NCBI RefSeq assembly: GCF_029607905.1
Contig: NZ_JAPHEH010000001.1
Location: forward strand, 2,013,530-2,077,529
Direction of reading: 5' to 3'
DNA length: 64,000 nt
Source of the DNA: Thiovibrio frasassiensis
Lineage (GTDB): Bacteria; Desulfobacterota; Desulfobulbia; Desulfobulbales; Desulfurivibrionaceae
In this document: in pieces, positions 35,383 through 43,279 of the stretch
Position numbering within the stretch: the first letter of the stretch is position 1
Layout: the number at the start of each line of letters is the position of its first letter
Program-made: the position numbers and the translations under genes
The notes under the pieces: model-generated
The model's input: only the letters and a program-made list of their open reading frames with translations
The model's database searches: none
What the model was told of the DNA's origin: nothing

Positions 35383-37623
35383 ATGCAACCCACCCTATTT
35401 CCCATGGAACCAAAGCCAAAGCCCCAGCCTGCACCTTCTGCCAGCCAGATCAGCCGCAAGGCTCTAAACGAGGCGCAATACGAGGCGGTGACCACTGTGA
35501 GTGGTCCGGTGCTGGTCATTGCCGGGGCGGGCAGCGGCAAAACCCGGACCCTGGTCTATCGCCTGGCCCATCTGGTCGAGCAGGGCGTGCCCCCGGAGCA
35601 GATCCTGCTCCTTACCTTTACCCGCAAGGCGGCCCAGGAGATGCTCCATCGGGCCAGTATGCTGCTGGACGATTCCTGTCGGCGGGTGATGGGCGGCACC
35701 TTTCATGCCACGGCCAATCTGCTGCTGCGCCGCTACTGCCGACATCTCGGCTATGAGTCGAATTTTACCATCATCGACCAGTCCGATGCCGAGGGCATCG
35801 TCAATCTCCTCAAATCCTCCCTGAATCTGGGCGGCGAGAACAAGCGTTTTCCCTCCAAGCGGGTGGTGATCTCCATCTTGAGCAAGTCGGTGAACAAGGG
35901 GATGGGGATCGAGGAGCTGGTCGAGGCCGAGTACGGCCATTTTCATGATTTTGCCGACGATCTGCAGACCATTGCCCTCCATTACAAGCGGTTCAAGCTT
36001 GAGCACAGCCTCATGGATTACGACGACCTGCTGGTGAACTGGCGTCGGGTTCTGGAGGAGTTTCCCGAGGTGCATGCCGAGCTGGCCAACCGCTTCAGCC
36101 ACATCATGGTGGATGAGTACCAGGACACCAACCCCATCCAGGCGGGTATCGTCCGGCTGATGGCGGCCAAGCACAACAACGTGATGGTGGTGGGCGATGA
36201 TTCCCAATCCATCTACAGCTTCCGGGGCGCGGATTTCCGCAACATCATGGAGTTCCCCTCGCTCTTTCCGGACACCCGCCTCATCCGACTGGAGGAAAAC
36301 TACCGCTCCACCCAGAAGATCCTCGACCTGACCAACGCCATCATCGAGAAGGCGCAGGAAAAATATACCAAGACCCTGTTCACCAATATCACGGGCGGGG
36401 AAAAGCCCGTGGTCTACGGGGCCAGGGATGAGGCCACCCAGGCCCGTTATGTGGCGGAAAAGATCGTGGCCCTGCGCAATGCGGGCGAGCCTCTTGATGA
36501 GATGGCAGTACTCTTCCGCTCCGGTTTTCATTCCTACAAGCTGGAGCTGGAGCTCACCCATCGACAGGTCGAGTTTGAAAAACGCGGCGGCCTCAAGCTC
36601 AACGAGCTGGCCCATAACAAGGACGTCATCTCCTATCTGCGGGTGGTGGCCAATCCCCATGACCATCTCTCCTGGAACCGGCTCCTGCTGCAACTCGACA
36701 AGGTGGGGCCCAAGACGGCCCAGAACATCCTGAGTCGGGTCAAAAGCGCGGAAGACCCCCTGGCGGCCCTTAAAGAGTATCCGGCCGGCAAAACCTGGAA
36801 GGAGGGTTTGGCGGATCTGCTGGAGATGCTCGAATCGATCCGGCAGCAGGGCATGAGCATGGGCCAGATGTTCGAGCGGATCATGGACTACTATGAGCCG
36901 ATCTTTGAGCGGCTGTACCACGACGATTATCCCCGCCGTCGGCGGGACCTGGACGAGTTGGGAAGGGTGATGGGCGGCTATGTCGAATTGCAATCCTTTC
37001 TCGACGACGCCTCCCTTGATCCACCCCAGGCCGGGGCGGTGGAGGAGGATGGCGGCAAGCGACTGGTGCTCTCCACCATTCATTCGGCCAAGGGGCTGGA
37101 ATGGGACACGGTCTTTATCATCAACCTGGCCGAGGGGCGCTTTCCCTCGGCTCAGGCCGTGTTGCCCGCGCATAAGGAAGAGGAGCGGCGCTTGCTCTAT
37201 GTGGCCGCGACCCGGGCCCGCAAACAGCTCTATCTGGTCTATCCCCAGGAGGTCATGTCCTACGATTCCTCCTCGGCGGCGGGCGGCCCTTCTCCTTTTT
37301 TGCAGGAATTGCCCCATGCCCTGACCCAGGCGCCTGTTGCTACTGCTTGGCAGCATCAGTCTGTGGCCTATGGTGCGGAGCAGGAGGAGCGGCCCGATTA
37401 CAGCATCCCGCCGCTGCGGTCTTCCTATCCGCCCGGGCTGTCCAGTTCGGCGGGGGTTGCCCCGGCCCAGAAAATCAAGCTCGGCAACCGGGTGCGGCAT
37501 CCGTTTTTCGGGGAGGGGGTGGTGGAAAAGGTCGTCAGCCCCAAGTCGCTGGAGGTGCTCTTTGCCCGGCACGGGCGCAAGACCCTCCATCTTGATTATG
37601 CCAAGCTGGAGTTGGTGGAATGA
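35383..37623 (+). CDS. UvrD/Rep/PcrA-family ATP-dependent DNA helicase
   Basis: A 746-residue superfamily 1A helicase. After a short proline-rich leader come the Q-motif (LNEAQYEAVTTVSGPVLVIAG), Walker A GAGSGKT, motif Ia LTFTRKAAQEM, motif II VDEYQDTNPIQ, motif III GDDSQSIYSFRGAD, motif IV RLEENYRS, motif V HSAKGLEWDTVF and motif VI VAATRARKQLYL. The C-terminus has a PcrA/UvrD-like tail (GNRVRHPFFGEGVVEKV) that may contact RNA polymerase. It overlaps folC by four bases. Whether it replaces UvrD or Rep in this organism is unknown. Confidence 0.92.
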   Translation: MQPTLFPMEPKPKPQPAPSASQISRKALNEAQYEAVTTVSGPVLVIAGAGSGKTRTLVYRLAHLVEQGVPPEQILLLTFTRKAAQEMLHRASMLLDDSCRRVMGGTFHATANLLLRRYCRHLGYESNFTIIDQSDAEGIVNLLKSSLNLGGENKRFPSKRVVISILSKSVNKGMGIEELVEAEYGHFHDFADDLQTIALHYKRFKLEHSLMDYDDLLVNWRRVLEEFPEVHAELANRFSHIMVDEYQDTNPIQAGIVRLMAAKHNNVMVVGDDSQSIYSFRGADFRNIMEFPSLFPDTRLIRLEENYRSTQKILDLTNAIIEKAQEKYTKTLFTNITGGEKPVVYGARDEATQARYVAEKIVALRNAGEPLDEMAVLFRSGFHSYKLELELTHRQVEFEKRGGLKLNELAHNKDVISYLRVVANPHDHLSWNRLLLQLDKVGPKTAQNILSRVKSAEDPLAALKEYPAGKTWKEGLADLLEMLESIRQQGMSMGQMFERIMDYYEPIFERLYHDDYPRRRRDLDELGRVMGGYVELQSFLDDASLDPPQAGAVEEDGGKRLVLSTIHSAKGLEWDTVFIINLAEGRFPSAQAVLPAHKEEERRLLYVAATRARKQLYLVYPQEVMSYDSSSAAGGPSPFLQELPHALTQAPVATAWQHQSVAYGAEQEERPDYSIPPLRSSYPPGLSSSAGVAPAQKIKLGNRVRHPFFGEGVVEKVVSPKSLEVLFARHGRKTLHLDYAKLELVE

Positions 37624-38957
37624 TGCAATATCAAGAGGCGTGGACCTTCCTCGATAACCTGCAGTTTTTTAAGATCAAGCTCGGCCTTGAGAGCATGAGC
37701 CAGTTTCTTGAGTCGGTGGGCAATCCGCACCGTGCTCTGCGTTTTCTGCATGTGGCGGGCACCAACGGCAAGGGCTCCGTCTCCACCACCCTGCGGGAGA
37801 TTCTGACCCGGGCGGGCTACAGGGTGGGGCTGTACACCTCGCCGCACCTGAGCTGTGTGCGGGAGCGGTTTCGCCTCGATGACCGCTTTATCTCCGAAGA
37901 GGAGTTCGCCCGCCAGGCCGGTGTGATCCGCGAGGTGCTGGGGGAGCGGCAGATTACCTATTTTGAGTTCGCCACCGCCCTGGCCCTGCTCTGGTTTGCC
38001 GAAGAGCAGGTGGATGTGGCCATTCTGGAAGTGGGCATGGGGGGCAGGCTTGACGCCACCAATGTGGTCACCCCGTTGGTCTCGGTGATCACCAATGTCA
38101 GCATGGATCATGAGCAATACCTCGGCAATACCCTGGCTGCGGTGGCCTACGAAAAGGCCGGGGTCATCAAGCCGGGCGTGCCTGTGGTTGCCGGCGTATC
38201 CGCGGATGAAAGTCTGGCGGTGGTGGAGGAGGTGTGCCGGGAGCGCAAGGCCCCCTTGTTTCTGCTGGGCAGGGAGTTTGCTACCCTTCGCGGTGAAGAG
38301 GGAGGTTGGGAATATCGAGGCATCGACTCCAGCCATTCCCTGACCGGGCTCCAGTGCCGCCTGAAAGGGGGCTACCAGATCGGCAACGCGGCTCTGGCTC
38401 TGGCTGCGCTGGAATTGGTCTCCGGGGTTTTGCCGGTGGACGGCGAGGCGATCCGGCAAGGGCTGCTCTCCGTGGCCTGGCCCGGGCGGTTGGAGTATTT
38501 CTGCCTTGCCGATGGCAAACAGGTGGAGTGTCCGGCAGAGTCCGCAACCGATCAGACGCCCACGCTGCGTCGTTATCTGCTGGATGGGGCCCATAATCCC
38601 GCCGGGGTCGAAAGCCTTCTCGATGCCCTGGTCAGCGAATTCAGTTACGTCCGGCTCATTCTCGTCTGGGGTTGCATGGCGGACAAGGATGTTGCCGCCA
38701 CCCTTACGGCCATTGCCCCGCTGGCGGACCGCATCATCTTCACCCGTCCTGAAAGCGAGCGCTCGGCAACGGTGGCGCAGCTCACCGCCATCCTGCCCGA
38801 AGAGGATCGCGCCAAGGCGCAGGGCGCGGCAACGGTCGCTGAATCCTTGGCCATGGCCGCTGATCTGGCGGACAGCGGTGATCTGATCTGCGTGGCCGGC
38901 TCTCTCTATTTGGTGGGGGCAGCGCGCAAGATCCTTTTGGGCGAGGTGGCGCCATGA
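37620..38957 (+). CDS. folC: Folylpolyglutamate synthase / dihydrofolate synthase
   Basis: A 445-residue Mur-ligase-fold enzyme that adds glutamate to folates. The ATP loop is HVAGTNGKGSVS (about residues 43-54). YTSPHLSCVRERFRLDD, VGMGGRLDATNVV, the NVSMDHEQYLG block and LDGAHNPAGVE are diagnostic. The gene overlaps the helicase upstream and the HNH gene downstream by four bases each, forming a tight three-gene unit. Confidence 0.94.
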   Translation: MMQYQEAWTFLDNLQFFKIKLGLESMSQFLESVGNPHRALRFLHVAGTNGKGSVSTTLREILTRAGYRVGLYTSPHLSCVRERFRLDDRFISEEEFARQAGVIREVLGERQITYFEFATALALLWFAEEQVDVAILEVGMGGRLDATNVVTPLVSVITNVSMDHEQYLGNTLAAVAYEKAGVIKPGVPVVAGVSADESLAVVEEVCRERKAPLFLLGREFATLRGEEGGWEYRGIDSSHSLTGLQCRLKGGYQIGNAALALAALELVSGVLPVDGEAIRQGLLSVAWPGRLEYFCLADGKQVECPAESATDQTPTLRRYLLDGAHNPAGVESLLDALVSEFSYVRLILVWGCMADKDVAATLTAIAPLADRIIFTRPESERSATVAQLTAILPEEDRAKAQGAATVAESLAMAADLADSGDLICVAGSLYLVGAARKILLGEVAP

Positions 38958-39268
38958 GTGGGGAGGAAAATTGCTACGGCGAGGGGGTGGCTGAGGAGGA
39001 TATCCGCCGCGAACGTGCCAAGGCGAGGGAGATTCGAAAAAGCAGATGGTGGCAGACCAAGCTCTCGCTGGGTATCTGCTACTATTGCGGCAAAAAGACC
39101 CCGGCCAAGGAGCTCACCATGGACCACATCGTTCCCCTGGCCAGGGGAGGGACAAGCTCCAAGGGGAATCTTGCGGCCTGTTGCAAGGAGTGCAACAATC
39201 TGAAGAAAACCATGCTGCCCATTGAGTGGGATCTGTACATGGAGCGGTTGGAGAAAAGTGAAAAATGA
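38954..39268 (+). CDS. HNH endonuclease-domain protein
   Basis: A 104-residue protein with a basic N-terminus and a compact HNH fold. It has CYYCGKKTPAKELTMDHIVPLARGG, then NLAACCKECNNLKK. Two CxxC pairs for structural zinc and the catalytic histidine pair (DHIVP) are intact. It starts inside the folC stop (ATGA). Small HNH proteins of this sort occur as stand-alone housekeeping genes in many Desulfobacterota. The substrate is not known. Confidence 0.85.
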   Translation: MSGEENCYGEGVAEEDIRRERAKAREIRKSRWWQTKLSLGICYYCGKKTPAKELTMDHIVPLARGGTSSKGNLAACCKECNNLKKTMLPIEWDLYMERLEKSEK

Positions 39269-39358
39269 AAAGTTAAGAGTGAAGAGTTAAAGGCAGGGCT
39301 TTAATACCTGGGCTTTTCGCTGTACATTTTTCATTTTGCATTTTTAATTTTTCACTTT
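39253..39358. repeat. AT-rich inverted repeat between HNH gene and phosphofructokinase
   Basis: The left arm GAAAAGTGAAAAATGAAAAG (39253 onward) is matched by AATTTTTCACTTTC ending at 39358, with related TTTTTCATTTTGC units between. The repeat lies between convergent genes and may act as a two-way terminator. It is composed of repeated short AT-rich words of a kind common between bacterial genes. Confidence 0.6.
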
Positions 39359-39360
39359 CT

Positions 39361-40455
39361 TCAATCCCCAAGGCATATCCCGATTTCCCGGGCGGTGAGG
39401 ACCTTGTCGCTGTCCAGCGGCACCTTTTTTCGGCCCTTGATCGCCTCGGCCAGGGGTACGGCGATAATATCCGTGGCGGCCAGCGCCACCATGTGATCGA
39501 AGATCTCCTGCTCGGCCAGCCGCACCGCCGCGCCGCCAAAACGCAGGGCCAGCATCCGGTCGAAGGTGGTGGGCGAGCCGCCGCGCTGCAGGTGCCCCAG
39601 CACCAGGGAACGGGTGTCCTTGCCGGTTTTTTCCCGGATCTGTTGCGCCACCCATTCGCCTACCCCACCCAGCAGCACCTCCTGCCGACCCACCGCGCAT
39701 TGTTCCGTGGCCTTATGGATGACCTCGGTGTCTTTGGCCCGAGCCCCTTCGGCCACCACGACAATGGCGTAATGTTTATGGTGCAGCTCGTTGTCGTTGA
39801 TCTTGTTGCAGACCGAATCGAGGTTGAAGGGAATCTCCGGGATGAGGATGACATCGGCGCAGCCTGAGATCCCGGAGTTGATGGCAATCCAGCCGGAATC
39901 TCGTCCCATGACCTCGACCACCATGACCCGGTCGTGGGATTTGGCGGTGGAATGGAGCTTGTCAAGGGCATCGGTCGCCGTAGCCACGGCGGTGTCGCAG
40001 CCGAAGGTTCTGTGGGTGGCCTGCAGGTCGTTGTCAATGGTCTTGGGCACCCCGATCACCGGCATCCCTTTTTCCGTGGCGAAACGGTGGGCGATCTCCA
40101 GGCTGCCGTCGCCGCCCACGGCAATATGGCAGGAAAAACCCATCCTGGTGAAATTCTGCATAACCCGGTCGGAAACATCGCGGAGCTGCACCTCGCCGGC
40201 CAGGTTTTCCACCGGCATGGCGAATGGGTTGCCTTTATTGGTAGAGCCGAGGATGGTGCCCCCGGTGGGGGTGATGTCCTCAACCATCTCCGGAGTGAGG
40301 CGGACAAGTTCGTCCGGGTCAAGCAGCCCTTTGTAGCCGCCGTGACTGCCATATACCTCCCAGCCCCGGTAATGGGCGGATTTGGTCACGGCGTAGATTA
40401 CAGCGTTCAGGCCCGGGGCGTCGCCGCCGCCGGTGGATATGACAATTTTTTTCAT
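39361..40455 (-). CDS. pfkA: 6-phosphofructokinase, group III type
   Basis: A 364-residue phosphofructokinase that phosphorylates fructose-6-phosphate in glycolysis. The N-terminal loop is STGGGDAPGLNAVI, the phosphoryl-donor site is GGDGSLEIA, the catalytic region is PKTIDNDLQATHRTFG, and MGRDSGWIA and GHLQRGGSPT follow. The donor residues are glycine at the position equivalent to E. coli G104 and lysine at the position equivalent to G124. This mixed pattern occurs in both ATP and pyrophosphate enzymes, so the donor is uncertain. The start at 40455 is preceded by GAGG; an extra in-frame start lies at 40476. Confidence 0.93.
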   Translation of the reverse strand: MKKIVISTGGGDAPGLNAVIYAVTKSAHYRGWEVYGSHGGYKGLLDPDELVRLTPEMVEDITPTGGTILGSTNKGNPFAMPVENLAGEVQLRDVSDRVMQNFTRMGFSCHIAVGGDGSLEIAHRFATEKGMPVIGVPKTIDNDLQATHRTFGCDTAVATATDALDKLHSTAKSHDRVMVVEVMGRDSGWIAINSGISGCADVILIPEIPFNLDSVCNKINDNELHHKHYAIVVVAEGARAKDTEVIHKATEQCAVGRQEVLLGGVGEWVAQQIREKTGKDTRSLVLGHLQRGGSPTTFDRMLALRFGGAAVRLAEQEIFDHMVALAATDIIAVPLAEAIKGRKKVPLDSDKVLTAREIGICLGD

Positions 40456-40561
40456 CTGTTCGGCCTCGTATACCAACGGAGAAAAGAGTTCTGTTCTTTG
40501 GGGGAAATTCTTTCTTTATTTATAGCGTGAATCGCCCGGAGCGTAAAACAAAAAACCAGCC

Positions 40562-40590
40562 TTGACTTATGGGTCTATATTTCTTAATTT
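40562..40590 (+). promoter_or_regulatory. Candidate promoter of the HesB-like selenoprotein gene
   Basis: TTGACT (40562-40567) and TAATTT (40585-40590) are spaced by 17 bases, about 95 bases before the start codon. The surrounding words (CTTGACT and GGGTCTATAT) partly recall Rrf2/IscR-type operators, which would fit an iron-sulfur assembly gene. This is not firm. Confidence 0.45.
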
Positions 40591-40683
40591 ACTACATAAG
40601 AAAAAGCTGAAAATCCATTTTTCTTGCCGGCCTCCTAAAGCCGGATATTTTTTTATGAACCATTTTGACGAGGAGATCATAGG

Positions 40684-41031
40684 ATGCTTGAAGTAACAGA
40701 GCAGGCGGTTGTCAAACTGAAAGCGTACCTGGCCGATAATAATATCGATTCTGCCGTACGTGTAGCCTTAATGCAGGGTGGCTGAGCAGGCCCCTCTTTG
40801 GGATTGGCTCTGGATGAGCCAAAAGAAAATGATGCGACGTTTGAACATGGCGGGATTAAATTCCTCCTCGACAATAATCTCAGCAATCAGTGTGGGGTCA
40901 TCAAAGTAGACTTCATCGAGGCCGGACCCCGTTCCGGTTTCGGCATCTCCTCGGCCAAGCCTCTCGGCGGCGGTGGCGGTGGGAGCTGCGGCAGTTCGTG
41001 CGGCAGCGGCGGTGGTTCCTGCGGGGGCTGA
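40684..41031 (+). CDS. IscA/HesB-like selenoprotein (in-frame UGA read as selenocysteine)
   Basis: A 115-residue iron-sulfur carrier-like protein whose codon 34 is TGA (40783-40785). Without readthrough the product would stop at 33 residues. With it, the whole IscA/HesB fold is continuous: MLEVTEQAVVKLKAYL, then VALMQGG-U-AGPSLGLALDEP, TFEHGGIKFLLD, and VDFIEAGPRSGFGI. Selenocysteine replaces the first of the three conserved IscA cysteines. C70 and a glycine-rich tail with C102, C106 and C113 supply other possible ligands. GAGGAG precedes the start. A SECIS-like hairpin follows the UGA, and selB lies 4 kb downstream. A HesB-like selenoprotein family has been described before in related bacteria. 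Confidence 0.9.
40783..40822 (+). promoter_or_regulatory. UGA codon and bacterial SECIS-like hairpin
   Basis: After the TGA at 40783-40785 a perfect 7-bp stem (TTGGCTC 40804-40810, GAGCCAA 40816-40822) closes a five-base loop TGGAT. The loop G at 40812 lies 27 bases after the UGA, within the range usual for bacterial SECIS elements, which SelB must bind. Confidence 0.82.
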
Positions 41032-41054
41032 TTGTTTTGCTTTGTCCTTGTTTT

Positions 41055-41086
41055 AAAAAAACCCTGGCTCCGGCCGGGGTTTTTTA
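41055..41086. terminator. Bidirectional terminator between selenoprotein and cytochrome genes
   Basis: An eight-base stem (ACCCTGGC against GCCGGGGT with one wobble, four-base loop) is flanked by A residues on the left and T residues on the right, so it can end both convergent transcripts. Confidence 0.82.
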
Positions 41087-41452
41087 TTGGGGCGGCTTGC
41101 GGTTGTCTTTGATGAAAACGGAGAGGTAGGCGATAAGATCGCGCATCTCCTCGCCGTTTTCCGGAATTGCCTCCCCGCGGAGGGCCACCTCGATGCAGAA
41201 ATTGATCACCTCGGCCAGACCGGCAACGGGGTTGCCCATGACAAGATAGTGCTTCCTGCTCAGGGTCTCCGGGCTGAAATCCCTTCCGTCCCTATGACAG
41301 GTGAGGCAGCTTTTTCCCGAGGTGCCTCCCCCGAGTCCGGGGCTTTCAAAGAGCAGTTTCCCGTGCGCACCATCTGCGCCAAGGCAGCTGCCGGCGGCGA
41401 GCAAGACACTGGATGTTGCCAGAAGGGTGATGGCCATTTTCATCCGTTTCAT
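41084..41452 (-). CDS. Monohaem c-type cytochrome-like protein
   Basis: A 122-residue secreted protein with a signal peptide (about 1-25, ITLLATSSVLLAAGSCLGA). It has one haem-attachment motif CLTCH (C49, C52, H53). The candidate sixth ligand is the methionine in LVMGNPVAGLAEV. A C-terminal helix (MRDLIAYLSVFIK) completes a cytochrome-c fold. It would sit in the periplasm as an electron carrier; the partner is unknown. It converges on the selenoprotein gene across a shared terminator. Confidence 0.83.
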   Translation of the reverse strand: MKRMKMAITLLATSSVLLAAGSCLGADGAHGKLLFESPGLGGGTSGKSCLTCHRDGRDFSPETLSRKHYLVMGNPVAGLAEVINFCIEVALRGEAIPENGEEMRDLIAYLSVFIKDNRKPPQ

Positions 41453-41582
41453 TTTCCTTCCCCCTCCCGAATCGTGTTGTCCGTAGAACAGCGGTATGCA
41501 GAAAACTCCTATGATTTTTCCTCATTTCAAAGATACTGTATTATGAAAAGGGTGTGGGGAAAAAAGATCAAAGGAGTGGCTT

Positions 41583-42182
41583 ATGGCACTGGATAAAGGC
41601 GCACGGGATGCAGGCCTGACGGAGGAACAGGGGAAAGCGCTACTTTGGTTGGCGCGCGAGACCATTGCCCGGCAACTTGGGAAAGAGGGGCGGGAACCGG
41701 ACCCTGATATTGCGGCGTGCTTGCGGGATCAAGCCCTTCAGGAGAAGAGGGGAACCTTTGTCACCTTGAAAGAGCATGGGGAGTTGCGTGGCTGCATCGG
41801 CACCCTTGTCGGCATTGACCCTATTGTCGAGGGGGTGAAACGCAATGCCCTGCATGCCGCCTTTGACGATTCCCGCTTCAGCCCGGTTGAGGAAGAGGAG
41901 CTGGCCGCAATTGAGGTGGAGGTCAGCATCCTCACCGAGCCGACCCCCTTGATCTATGCGACTCCGGAGGAGCTGCTTGCTCGTTTGCAGGTTGGGGTTG
42001 ATGGGGTCATTATCCGAAAGGGGGGGCAGGGTGCCACCTTTCTGCCCCAGGTCTGGGAGCAGCTGCCCGCGCCTGAGGATTTCTTGAGCCACCTCTGTCG
42101 GAAGGGTGGTTTGCCCGCCGAGGTCTGGCGCTCTGGAACTCTTGAGGTGTTGACCTATCGGGTGCAGTATTTTGAGGAGTAG
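41583..42182 (+). CDS. amrA: AMMECR1-domain protein, AmmeMemoRadiSam system protein A
   Basis: A 199-residue AMMECR1-family protein. It has FVTLKEHGELRGCIGTL, then NALHAAFDDSRFSPVEEEEL, and the C-terminal QVGVDGVIIRKGGQGATFLPQVWEQLPAPEDFLSHLC region. The family is usually encoded with a Memo-like dioxygenase and a radical SAM protein; neither is adjacent here. AAAGGAG lies upstream of the start. The biochemical function of the family is unsettled. Confidence 0.9.
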   Translation: MALDKGARDAGLTEEQGKALLWLARETIARQLGKEGREPDPDIAACLRDQALQEKRGTFVTLKEHGELRGCIGTLVGIDPIVEGVKRNALHAAFDDSRFSPVEEEELAAIEVEVSILTEPTPLIYATPEELLARLQVGVDGVIIRKGGQGATFLPQVWEQLPAPEDFLSHLCRKGGLPAEVWRSGTLEVLTYRVQYFEE

Positions 42183-42287
42183 GGTGAAACGGAGCGATAA
42201 AAACGAAACGTTCCCCGGCTGGCTTGGCGGATGGCTGTTGATTTTTGCAAGGTGATATGGTACACCGCCGTTTGATTTGAGTGCCAT

Positions 42288-42374
42288 GCCTGGGTGGCGG
42301 AACTGGTAGACGCAAGGGACTTAAAATCCCTCGGGGGCAACCCCGTACGAGTTCGATTCTCGTCCTGGGCACCA
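42288..42374 (+). tRNA. tRNA-Leu (anticodon UAA)
   Basis: An 87-base class II tRNA. The acceptor GCCTGGG pairs with CCTGGGC, the anticodon loop is CTTAAAA, the long variable arm CGGGGGCAACCCCG follows, and CCA is encoded. Confidence 0.97.
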
Positions 42375-42384
42375 TAATCATGAT

Positions 42385-42421
42385 AAGGGTTTTTGGGCCT
42401 TGGCCCGGAAGCCCTTTTTTT
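42385..42421 (+). terminator. Intrinsic terminator after tRNA-Leu(UAA)
   Basis: A long stem formed by AAGGGTTTTTGGGCC and GGCCCGGAAGCCCTT, with a two-base loop and G-U pairs, is followed by seven T residues, ten bases after the tRNA. Confidence 0.88.
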
Positions 42422-42547
42422 CGGTTCTCCGTTGCCCTTCGAGGAAAAATCGAATAGGAATGGACCTGGATGATGTCGTGCAGAATGCTTGCTCGAGGGC
42501 AATCTGGAATAATCTGCGCCAGGAGTTTTGGCCATTGGGGAGGAAGA

Positions 42548-43084
42548 ATGATGAGTGAAAAACAGCCAACCATTGACATAATCGCCGAGATTTTCTGTCA
42601 GGCCGTGAAGAGAACCCTGGACAAGAGCACGCAAAAGTCCATCAAGTTTTCCAAGACGATTCAGGTTATTCCCAAGGTGAGTCTGCGGCCGGAAATCGGC
42701 TGTTTTGTCCAGTTTGCCGGGGATTATAACGGCTTGGTGGTAGTGAATTTTTCCGCCGGAGCCGCCATGGAGCTCTATCGGAGCTACATGCTTGCCATGG
42801 GGATGCCGGAGAGCGATCTGGCCCAGGATTCGACCTCCGCCGAGGTGGTTGACACCATGGGGGAGATGACCAACCAGTTCATGGGCAAGGCCATGCAGAT
42901 GGTGGAAGGCAAGTTCGATCTTACCTCCTATATCGGTCAGCCCAAGGCCTTGGCTTTGAACACCGCGATTACCCTTACCCCGGATCTGGATTTCCAGGAT
43001 AACCGGCGGCTGGTATTCAGTCTGGATACCCACCGATTTTATATGGAAATGGCCTTGGAGCGCACGGAATTTATTGCTCTTTGA
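42548..43084 (+). CDS. CheX-like / DUF3334-type protein
   Basis: A 178-residue soluble protein. The pattern FVQFAGDYNGLVVVNFSAGAAMELYRSYM, then AEVVDTMGEMTNQFMGKAMQMV is that of the CheX/CheC-like phosphatase fold (conserved E and N in the long helix), closest in my memory to the DUF3334 group. Members may dephosphorylate response regulators or act as adaptors. GGGAGG lies just before the start; a second ATG at 42551 is equally possible. It stands alone between a tRNA terminator and its own terminator. Confidence 0.75.
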   Translation: MMSEKQPTIDIIAEIFCQAVKRTLDKSTQKSIKFSKTIQVIPKVSLRPEIGCFVQFAGDYNGLVVVNFSAGAAMELYRSYMLAMGMPESDLAQDSTSAEVVDTMGEMTNQFMGKAMQMVEGKFDLTSYIGQPKALALNTAITLTPDLDFQDNRRLVFSLDTHRFYMEMALERTEFIAL

Positions 43085-43110
43085 GCGTGTGCCTCAATCA
43101 ATTCATAAAA

Positions 43111-43136
43111 AAGGCTGCCTGCGGGCAGCCTTTTTT
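43111..43136 (+). terminator. Intrinsic terminator after the CheX-like gene
   Basis: AAGGCTGCC pairs with GGCAGCCTT around a four-base loop and six T residues follow. Confidence 0.92.
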
Positions 43137-43279
43137 GTGGGCAGCCGCGAAAGGACCCCTGGCCGTCAGGGAGTGCGGGCGGGCTTTTGCCTTTCAAAAC
43201 AGACGGTCTTACAGTATAAGATAAAGTTCCCCTATGAATCCGTTCATTTTTGCTTTTCTTATATACTTGGAGGTGCGTC

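Noticed and set aside
35464-37590. A 708-residue open frame opposite the UvrD-family helicase
   Set aside because: The forward strand carries all helicase motifs. The reverse reading has typical shadow composition and no ribosome site or domain.
40783-40785. The TGA in the HesB-like gene as a frameshift or nonsense mutation (pseudogene)
   Set aside because: Homology continues in the same frame on both sides, the TGA replaces a conserved Cys, a SECIS-like stem follows, and selB is close by.
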